Of a stretch of 64,000 nucleotides of DNA, positions 56,758 to 64,000 are shown piece by piece. The DNA is from Talaromyces rugulosus (Eukaryota > Ascomycota > Eurotiomycetes > Eurotiales > Trichocomaceae). Location: the NCBI RefSeq assembly GCF_013368755.1, contig NC_049563.1, forward strand, positions 496,001 to 560,000. The letters are read 5' to 3'. The position numbers and the translations under genes are program-made. Numbering within the stretch: the first letter of the stretch is position 1; each line of letters opens with the position of its first letter. A model generated the notes under the pieces. That model made no database searches, had not been told where the DNA came from, and saw only the letters and a list, made by a program, of their open reading frames with translations.

Positions 56758-57645
56758 TCAAGCTTTCTTCTTGAGCTCGCCCCAAATTCTAGGCAAGCAA
56801 GTATATGGATCATCTGCCACCTCAATGGCACCAGGGTCCTCCCACTCCCCAGCAGCTAGGATCTCCTCCATAAGATCTCGGTTCAGACAACACCCGACGA
56901 GTGCGCTCCAAGTAGGATTCCAGCAAGCTATTCTCATATTAGCTCCTCCGAAAAACCCTCTTAAAATAGTAAACAATTCGTACCTTGCGCAATTGCAGTA
57001 GCGGTATCCTTGTTTCTCACATGTTCCCAAAACACAAAGCTTCCGCCAGGTTTCAACAACTTGTATATCTCCTTCATTGCGTTCTTCGAATCACCCACGG
57101 CACACAGCACCTGAATACTCAGTATAGTATCCAGACTCCCCTCGGTAATTCCCTCTTTGCTCAAAATGTCGCTGTCTTCGACACCACAGGCTAGGAGCTT
57201 GTACTTATCCTGGAGATCAACTTTCTTGACTTTTGTAGCAATGTCATCTTCATAGTGTGGGTTGGGTTCAACGGCGTATATGAAGTCTACAAGGGCTGGG
57301 TCGTAACGGTGGATTTGGTTGCCTGCTCCAGGGCCGAGTTCGAGAATTTTGCCGTGAGCAGAGCGGACAAGGGAGGGGACAACGGTGGTATTTTCAAAGG
57401 CGATGAAACCGTCAGCTGTACACGCAAGTTAGTATAGTTTAATATAGTTGAGAATTAGAGAAGTTACAAGTTATACTGAAGAGTTTTGCTGTGGCCGTGT
57501 CTCGAATTCTTTGGAGATGTGTAAACGTGGCGAAGAGACCGTCGTTCCGAATGGCCTCTTTGAAAGCCTCGTAATGCAGTTGGAGGGATGGCCAGACGAG
57601 ACGGAATGGTCCCAAGATGGCAGCGAGGCGGCCGTTGCTGGCCAT
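56758..57645 (-). CDS. Class I SAM-dependent methyltransferase (METTL7-like)
   Basis: Three exons: 57477-57645, 56984-57415, 56758-56927; 256 residues. Small-molecule methyltransferase of the Rossmann class. The SAM-binding motif I is ILELGPGAGNQ (GPGAG 84-88). An acidic residue after strand 2 lies in YAVEPNPHYED, motif with TILSIQVLCAVGD at strand 4, and LLKPGGSFVFWEHVRN at strand 5. The C-terminal part, GCCLNRDLMEEILAAGEW, resembles the METTL7/phospholipid- and thiol-methyltransferase-like group. The N-terminal 55 residues form helices (HYEAFKEAIRNDGLFATFTH) but no clear membrane anchor. Substrate cannot be told. The two introns were set by frame and consensus; the intron at 57416-57476 is very AT-rich. 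Confidence 0.87.
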
Positions 57646-58509
57646 TTTGTTTTGCTAAATATGACTTGGAAGTATAAAGTTTGATAAAGAATAGTATGGT
57701 GAGGCGGAACTCATACAATACAATGGAGGATTAGTGTAGTAAATAGGAAAATGTGCGACCCAAGCTATATATACTATATCATTGCTTACCTATGCTACTA
57801 CTATACTACTAAATATGTGTGGGTCAGTGCGACGCGAATGACGCGAACCCCAGTTGACGCCGCTTTATGCTCAGCCCACCCTTATCGACCACGAGGAACA
57901 TTGGAATTTCTAAAGAAACAAATTTACTATATCGTTACTGGACCAATGAATGATTATATTTTGAATAGCATGTAGAATCTTCTATACAGAATTTAAGATA
58001 TTTAGTTTGATTTTCAACATAAATATACACTTTCATCTACATCTCATAATTTTTAATGTTACATTTGTAATTTAATTCACAATTTCAATGTTGGTGAGGA
58101 CTAAAACCCAAGGTGATTTCACGCAATCATTGCGATAAAAATACACAGTAAGTTTATTTTCAGTTTTAAATTTAATATATATATGGGCGTGGTGTTTTCA
58201 ATGCTGGCAAGGGCACAGTGAGTCTCACCTCGACTTCAAGCAATAACATTATTGCTAATCACAGGTTCTCCTCATGAAATATACGACCTGGTATTGATAC
58301 TGTCCGAACGGCCAATAATATCTACTTGCACGGGAATTAGAGCGCCGGCCGTAGGATATCATTGCCATTTTAGGGTTAGTTCTAAAGTGACTGGTATACA
58401 TCCTGCCGTATCAAATTATCAATTGATGTGGATTCGTACTAATTTGAGCGCTATTCAGCTTGCTTCCTTGACCTGGTTATTCCGGAGCCGTGCGTACCGA
58501 TGACAAATC
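57646..58509. other. AT-rich intergenic region
   Basis: 864 bp of AT-rich DNA: promoter of the methyltransferase gene at the left, then DNA between two minus-strand genes. An 83-codon + strand frame at 58252-58503 has no recognisable content. Confidence 0.5.
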
Positions 58510-59352
58510 TCAAGGTCGCGCCTCAAAGGAAGAGATTATCTCGAGAATATGTCCCGTCAGCTCCTGGGGTTTGCTTAGGTGAGGGCTATGGCTGGCCTCC
58601 AACTCTTTCAGATTCCAATTTACTCCACTGTCCCTCACCATCCTTTCCTGGAAGTATAGCGGCATGGCATGATCTTGACGTGCAAAAATATAGCCGCGGC
58701 GGCCATCAAATGCTGTATCTTTCCAGGCAGGCGACGGACATGGACTAATCAGAGGCGCTAATGCATGAGTTTGGAGTTTGGACGCGGCCCATGACGCCTT
58801 CTCTGTTGGGACATCGTGGTAGAATACATCTACCGGGTCTTTAACACCCATACGCCCCTCGCCCTATTCACAATAACGTCAGTATTCGGCCGTTGAATAT
58901 AGATCGATAACGTTTTCCTAAAAGGGAAGTTCACTCGCCTCGTCCGTCACCCAAGGAAGCGGCTCAGCGGCTGTCTGCACAACTGAGTGGCTTTCCTGTA
59001 CCAGGTAGCCAGCAAACCACACCAGCCCAATAACTGCACCTGAATCCGGCCGCTCTGCTGGACTGAGTCCCTTAGCAGCGGCTCCGCCGGGACATCCTCC
59101 GTACGAGTGACTCAGAAGGATAACATCCTTGCCCTTATTAACCTGGGAAAGTATCTTCTGCCGAACAGCGTCGATATCCGCGGTGACAGTCTGGCGGGGA
59201 GCATCACTCGGGTTCAGACTAGGTAGATTGGCAAATTCGATGGGATGGCCAGCATTTTGCAAAAGATCAATAAGTTCTTGATAATGGGCGGGAATATGCC
59301 AGCACCCCGGTACCAAGACAATGGTTGGCTTAGGTTTGGCAAACGACGACAT
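58510..59352 (-). CDS. Alpha/beta hydrolase
   Basis: Two exons, 58951-59352 and 58510-58863 (87-bp intron), 251 residues. The first exon has the strand-1 motif TIVLVPGCWHIPAHYQ and the nucleophile elbow LLSHSYGG (S83). The second supplies the acid (QDH, D198) and His (ASHSPHLSKP, H226), so the catalytic triad is complete. Fungal relatives of about 250 residues are common and their substrates are mostly unknown. The frame of exon 1 runs into a TAG at 58918-58920, so a splice is needed. The donor GTGACG at 58950 joined to the acceptor AATAG gives a continuous frame without stops (PLPW then GEGRMGVKD). The site is inferred. A longer start at 59499 exists, but the shorter one begins at the fold. 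Confidence 0.8.
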
Positions 59353-60782
59353 TGGATCAAATCGGTCAAGTTGTATTCGATAGTAGATCAAGTTTGAATG
59401 TTCAATAACGTAGCTGAAAGTAGTCTGCGTGGCTTTATAAGGGCTGATCTCCCCCCTCTCTCCACTTCCCCTCCCAACAGCGCTAATTCTCTCTTGCATG
59501 AAACTACTAGAAGAAAGATATTATGTAGGCAATACGCCATTGAACTTGGCTGAGCCTGATATTATTACATGTATTATTAAACCATGTTTAACGTATATCA
59601 ACTACCCTAATTCTAGCATTTGCCCTATAGGAGAAAGAGACATTCGCAAACCATTTTGATAAATTTATTAATATCGCTTCAGGTCGATACGTCTATTCTA
59701 GCGTTTCGTATATTACACCAATGTAATGACTTAAGAAAAGAATGAACCTATCATCAACATTTCAGTATTTTAGGTTTGGCGGGTTGGACACCACGTTCAA
59801 GTACAAGCCACACGACATATTCTGTAAGATACCAAATTAAAATTGAGATTAAGATTGCTGGATAGGGTTAGTCGGGGGTAAATATGCTCTACTACACTAG
59901 AATTGGGTCCTAAGCCTGTTCAAATGTCTAGTTCCTCTCCCGAGTTGTATAGTGGCTATATTTTGAGTTAGAATAAATAGATTCAATTGAAACTGAGTTT
60001 GATAAATATTTGGATCTTTAAACTCAGTCACATACATGTATGTACATCAATTAAAATTGATAAATAGAAAGCGAGCTGTCTATTAAGCATCAATTGATTT
60101 TTACAGACTATAAATCTATTTTCATTTATCAAGAGTTGAATTGATCAATATATTTAATGTTCTCGACTTCCTTATCTAATTATGTACTATTCCTTGTCTT
60201 ATATATTAAGTACAGAGGTAAATATAAATATAGATCTCCCTAACCAACTATCCACCGTGACAACCTCTTTTCAGTCACACGCAGTCAGTAAACCTGGTTG
60301 CTCACATAGATCCGCATTGTGGGGGTGGTTAACGATGTAACAATGTGTAAAAGGCTAAAAGCGGCGACAGATTTCGATCGTCTACTCCATACTCGACCAA
60401 TAATATTTCGCGTAGTGATAGGGCGCTGTTTTTAGCCGTATTTGGTTGGTTAAAAGTGTTGTTTGCACTGTTTGTACCTGGCTAAAAGAGGCATGGGACA
60501 TTCTTATGAAGCCATTGTTATTGCTGCGATAGAAGTAATAAGATAGGTTGTTTAGAAACATTGAAATGAAGGAATTTGTAGTGAAGGAGGTGATTTATAT
60601 GAATTATAATTGTGATATAAGAATGGCTGTTGCAGGATCTCTTTATAGGAAATGTTTGAATCATCCGTGTTATATACAGGTAGATCATAGAGCACGTTCA
60701 TGCCCATCTATTTAAAACATTTATTTTAAAAAATAAACAAAACTTTTCCTCTTTAAACAAAAAATCATCAGAAACACCCCCC
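59353..60782. other. AT-rich gene-free block
   Basis: 1.43 kb, very AT-rich from about 59540 to 60770, between two minus-strand genes. It holds a GGCTAAAA-type inverted pair (60353-60365 and 60423-60437). The hydrolase promoter lies at its left end and RRP5 3' DNA at the right. No coding frame is seen. Confidence 0.5.
60353..60437. repeat. Imperfect inverted repeat GGCTAAAAGCGGC / GCGCTGTTTTTAGCC
   Basis: Two arms about 57 bp apart, both reading GGCTAAAA on opposite strands; a third copy, GGCTAAAAG, lies at 60480. Possibly the end of a small transposon-like element, but no target duplication was found. Confidence 0.4.
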
Positions 60783-63700
60783 TCATTTAGCCTGCAGAGA
60801 GTTCACGTATGCAGCGGCTCTCGCCTTGACTTCCTCTATCCATTTCTCGCTACCTCCGCTGGAAGCAAGGTTCTCCTCAAAAGCGAGCCACTTCTTGAAA
60901 AAAAAGCGGGCCTGCTTGGCTTTGAGCTTCTTTCGCGACTCATCCGATGCGGCTGCACCGCTGTCACCCAAGAGTCGTTGGAAAACACGACGAACCTGCT
61001 CAACATCGCCCTGCTTGATTTCCAAATCGAGCAAGACGCTCCACAGGTCGATTCGCTTGGGGAACGATGACAGAAGGCCCTCGAACAGGGTGCGTCCTCT
61101 CTCCACATCTCCATTGGCTGATCGGAACTCGAGTTGTATGAATTTGGACGTAACTTCAACATGAGTATGAGAGGGCAGAGACTGCATAGCGCGAGAAAGC
61201 AGCTCACGACCGCGATCAGGGGCGGATAGATTGTCGAAAAGGAACGTTGCATAGTTGATGAAAAATTTGGGCGACGAGAAAATTTTCTTCTTGAGTGCTG
61301 TTTGAAATAATTCATCGGCTTTCTGTAACGGAATTAGTCTGTGAAAATCCAACTTTCCCACATCGAACAAACATACCTCGTTCTTTCCAGACTGGATGAG
61401 AATGCTGAGCAGTCGCTCATACGCCTCCTGGGTATCATTGTATTGACAAGCCCTCTTGAAAACATCCTCGAGGCTGTCATCGGTACCGTAGGTGTTTTCC
61501 AAGTTGAGCAACGCTACCCAGATGTTCATCTTCTCGGTATCCTGTCCAATACTGATGGATCGAAGAGCGCGCTCTCCAATTTCTCTTGCCTTTTCTACCT
61601 CACCAAGTTCGAGCTGGAATGCCATGTATTGCAACCACAAGATTGAAGAGTCTGGCTCTCCCAGCAAAAGTCGCTCATAGTCAGCCACCGACTGGGGGCC
61701 ACGAGCATCCAAATCACCGGTTTGATCAACCTGAATCTCAGGTTTGCGCGTGCGTTTCTTCTTTTTCTTGGCATCGGCATCCTCATCGCTATCATTGCCG
61801 GCACGGCTCACGGTTGTCAAAGGATCCGGCTGCCCAGCATTGCCATTCCAGTCAAAGCCGCCTACGTCAAGTCCACCAGATGTATCCTTTGGCCCATTGT
61901 TGCCCATTTTGATATCGTCGTCGCTTTCTTCGTCTGATTCACTCTCGTTGTCATCTTCTAGTTCAAGACCACCAAGTGACATTCCCTCGTCGCTGTCTTC
62001 GCCGCTTTCGAGTGGAGCTCCTCCATCAGACAAAAGATCTTCATCCGAATCTTCGTCACTGTCAGAATCCGCTTCGTCCTTCAAATAAGAGGCTTTCAAT
62101 CCAAACGAAATCTTCTCCTGCTTCGTATCAATCTTGAGGATCTTCGCTTTGACGATATCACCAGCTTCAAAAAGCTTCCTCGCATCATCAACAGCTTGGT
62201 CTGCCATCTGGCTTCGATGGCAGAGACCGCTGACGTTAGCGGAGCCATCCACAACAATGAATGCACCAAACTCTTCAACTTTTCGGACTTTTCCAGTCAC
62301 TACTTGGCCTTGTCGAAGATCACGAAGTTTCAGAGGAGCCTTATAGTTAGGGTCTAGCACTGAGTCCTTCAGACTCAATTGCAACTTGTTGTTTTCCGAA
62401 TCGGCGAGAATGACTCGGCCTTTTACCAATTGATCTACCTGGAACTGGTCCTTCCACTCTTTCAGGTACGAATCAGACAGATCCGAGACACGGATGTAAG
62501 CAGTGACATCGTGGCCTAACGCAACAAAGAGGCCATTGTCTGCAACTCTGCGAACGAATCCACGAACGACGTCATTGGCTTTCAGTTGGCTTATCGAGGT
62601 AATTTCCGGATCCCGAACAGGAAGCGATGAGCTCAAGACTTTCGATGGACGCAAGGATAGATGAACCTTCTTCTTGGATTTGTCAATGCTGACGACGCAA
62701 ACCCGGAGAACCTCGTTCTTCTTATACAGAGTAGTGTCGATTTTAGAGTAATCATCCGCCATATCTGCGAGGTGCACGACCCCAACAAGTGTATCGCTAA
62801 GCTGCATAACAACTTGTTTCTCTGTGAGTTTCGTAACTCTTCCAGGTAGGATCATGCCTTTTGAGAGCGTGTCAAGTGTTAATTCACGAGCAGACTTTTG
62901 CTTTCCTGAGAGGTCCAATCGTCCCTTGGCTACGTCGACCCCTGTGACACGCACTTTCAAAGCTGATCCCACTGGATAATTCTCCTCTAGATCAGCCAGA
63001 GAGGAAAGGTCATCAGTGAGGTCGAGAGCTCCAAGCCGACCTCGAACATTAGGCGAGAGATTGATCCAGAGACATTCGTCATTGATATTATTGACAAATC
63101 CAAACATTGCCGCGTCTACCTTGATTTGCTCCAAGCTCAACGATTTTGGCTCTTCAGCAGACACAACGCTAGGCTTGGCGGAAAGCTCAAACACTGGATG
63201 CTTGCCCGATCGGTGGCTAATCGGAAGGAATTTGTGGTTTCGAGCGTCATGTACACCCAAAATTCTTACAGGAAGAATTTCTTTGACGCGGAATGATTGC
63301 AAAGGGTGTTTACGATCCTTGATGTCTTCCCATTGATCAAATATCTCTGACACGTCAATCCGGCCTTGGATTTTATCGGCCAGAATAACGTTGATCTGGG
63401 TATCTTTGATGGAAGCAATTCTAGCCTTGGTGACTTTTCCGACGGAGAAATCGCTCACTGACTTAATACTCTCATCAATAGGGTTTGTAAGTTCCTCAAA
63501 AGTCGATGAAGATTTAGCCTTTGCCTGTTGTGTCTTTGCGTCGTTTGACGAGTCACCACGCATGGTCAGAGTGAACCGTCGGAAGTCTTCGTCGATCTGA
63601 TGGATAGTGGCAGACAAAGGCTGGAATAGGTGCAGTCCGAAATTAGGCTTATTGAGGTGCTCGTCATCGAGAAGACGTTTAGGCAAAAGGCCATTGAGGC

Positions 63701-64000
63701 CGCCTAGGAACTCCACAAAGACGCCTATGGAGGTCACGCCTCTCACAAAACCCGTGACAGACATACCCTCTTGAAGATCCTCGAACTTGGAGGGAAGGGT
63801 TTTCTCTTTGAGTGACTTTCTCAAGCTTGATTTAACAGTCACTTTGATCAACCTATGAGATCGCTCAACGTTCAGAACGAGGAGGTCGTGTAATTTCTGG
63901 CTAACTCTTATCTTGGAGAGAGCAGTGTTCTGTTTTGAAGCGTCCCCATCAGTAAGATGGCCAGCACTCAACCGTGCAATAACGCCGAATTTATCAAGCT
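60783..64000 (-). CDS. RRP5: rRNA biogenesis protein Rrp5, 3' part (runs off the window)
   Basis: Two exon parts are visible: 61377 to the window edge and 60783-61322, joined by a 54-bp intron (61323-61376). The intron is a multiple of three without stops, so it hides in the open frame; GTATGT at its start and TTACAG at its end mark it. About 1053 residues are present. Rrp5 is needed for both 18S and 5.8S rRNA processing. At least six S1 RNA-binding repeats are seen (for example LQEGMSVTGFVRGV, FSVGKVTKARIASI, LSKGMILPGRVTKL, LRQGQVVTGKVRKV), then an acidic region (DSDEDSDEDLL), then HAT/TPR-like helical repeats ending WIEEVKARAAAYVNSLQAK. The frame continues past 64000; the yeast protein has 1729 residues, so roughly 40% is missing. 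Nucleolar. Confidence 0.94.
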   Translation of the reverse strand, partial: LDKFGVIARLSAGHLTDGDASKQNTALSKIRVSQKLHDLLVLNVERSHRLIKVTVKSSLRKSLKEKTLPSKFEDLQEGMSVTGFVRGVTSIGVFVEFLGGLNGLLPKRLLDDEHLNKPNFGLHLFQPLSATIHQIDEDFRRFTLTMRGDSSNDAKTQQAKAKSSSTFEELTNPIDESIKSVSDFSVGKVTKARIASIKDTQINVILADKIQGRIDVSEIFDQWEDIKDRKHPLQSFRVKEILPVRILGVHDARNHKFLPISHRSGKHPVFELSAKPSVVSAEEPKSLSLEQIKVDAAMFGFVNNINDECLWINLSPNVRGRLGALDLTDDLSSLADLEENYPVGSALKVRVTGVDVAKGRLDLSGKQKSARELTLDTLSKGMILPGRVTKLTEKQVVMQLSDTLVGVVHLADMADDYSKIDTTLYKKNEVLRVCVVSIDKSKKKVHLSLRPSKVLSSSLPVRDPEITSISQLKANDVVRGFVRRVADNGLFVALGHDVTAYIRVSDLSDSYLKEWKDQFQVDQLVKGRVILADSENNKLQLSLKDSVLDPNYKAPLKLRDLRQGQVVTGKVRKVEEFGAFIVVDGSANVSGLCHRSQMADQAVDDARKLFEAGDIVKAKILKIDTKQEKISFGLKASYLKDEADSDSDEDSDEDLLSDGGAPLESGEDSDEGMSLGGLELEDDNESESDEESDDDIKMGNNGPKDTSGGLDVGGFDWNGNAGQPDPLTTVSRAGNDSDEDADAKKKKKRTRKPEIQVDQTGDLDARGPQSVADYERLLLGEPDSSILWLQYMAFQLELGEVEKAREIGERALRSISIGQDTEKMNIWVALLNLENTYGTDDSLEDVFKRACQYNDTQEAYERLLSILIQSGKNEVCLFDVGKLDFHRLIPLQKADELFQTALKKKIFSSPKFFINYATFLFDNLSAPDRGRELLSRAMQSLPSHTHVEVTSKFIQLEFRSANGDVERGRTLFEGLLSSFPKRIDLWSVLLDLEIKQGDVEQVRRVFQRLLGDSGAAASDESRKKLKAKQARFFFKKWLAFEENLASSGGSEKWIEEVKARAAAYVNSLQAK

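Overview
The window is nuclear DNA of a filamentous ascomycete (Pezizomycotina, most likely Eurotiomycetes/Eurotiales). The evidence is short introns of about 50-90 bp with GT..AG ends, a Zn2Cys6 cluster and an MHR-type C2H2 transcription factor, and close protein resemblance to Aspergillus-type KapA, NimE and Pot1. No bacterial operons, CRISPR arrays or rRNA were seen. Twenty-two protein genes are supported, with exon structures worked out by hand; joined exon lengths were checked to be multiples of three and splice sites are GT..AG throughout. One gene (RRP5) runs off the right edge, and one decayed pseudogene is present.

Layout. 1-1.76 kb: no gene. 1.76-3.39 kb: YtcJ-like amidohydrolase (-). 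3.4-6.25 kb: AT-rich block holding a wrecked phosphotransferase-fold (APH family) gene whose stops look like C-to-T/G-to-A changes (RIP-like). 6.25-9.66 kb: long gene-free upstream region with repeats, feeding a C2H2/MHR transcription factor (+). 13.4-14.8 kb: fluoride exporter FEX (+). 15.0-18.1 kb: a small one-TM protein and an Hsp70-like ATPase (-,-). 18.6-20.7 kb: a glycine-zipper membrane protein (+) and a small secreted or tail-anchored protein (-), convergent. 21.8-26.7 kb: RNA polymerase III subunit Rpc53/Rpc4 and a ubiquitin-like/Zn2Cys6 protein (-,-). 26.7-30.3 kb: 3.6 kb divergent intergenic region. 30.3-32.5 kb: B-type cyclin NimE (+). 33.3-37.5 kb: DEAH helicase of the DHX29/DHX57/Ucp12 type (-), divergent from an aprataxin/Hnt3 (+). 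39.0-39.9 kb: TRAP-alpha/Irc22 (-). 40.4-42.0 kb: CCCH zinc-finger protein (+). 42.4-44.5 kb: telomere protein Pot1 (-). 45.2-47.1 kb: importin alpha (+). 48.0-51.7 kb: cohesin Scc3/STAG (-), divergent from urease accessory protein UreD (+). 53.6-55.0 kb: Aim6-like phosphodiesterase (-). 55.5-56.6 kb: basic, probably nucleolar protein (+). 56.8-57.6 kb: class I methyltransferase (-). 58.5-59.4 kb: alpha/beta hydrolase (-). 59.4-60.8 kb: second AT-rich gene-free block. 60.8-64 kb: 3' part of RRP5 (-).

Most genes are conserved housekeeping functions: rRNA processing, Pol III transcription, nuclear import, mitosis and cohesion, telomere capping, DNA-end repair, ER translocation. They are mixed with a few accessory genes (amidohydrolase, Hsp70-like, hydrolase, methyltransferase, FEX). 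They do not form one pathway or a biosynthetic cluster. I found no convincing new multi-gene system. The best leads are the RIP-like pseudogene, the ubiquitin-like/C-terminal Zn2Cys6 fusion, the short palindromic motif repeated through intergenic DNA, and the GATA cluster upstream of ureD.
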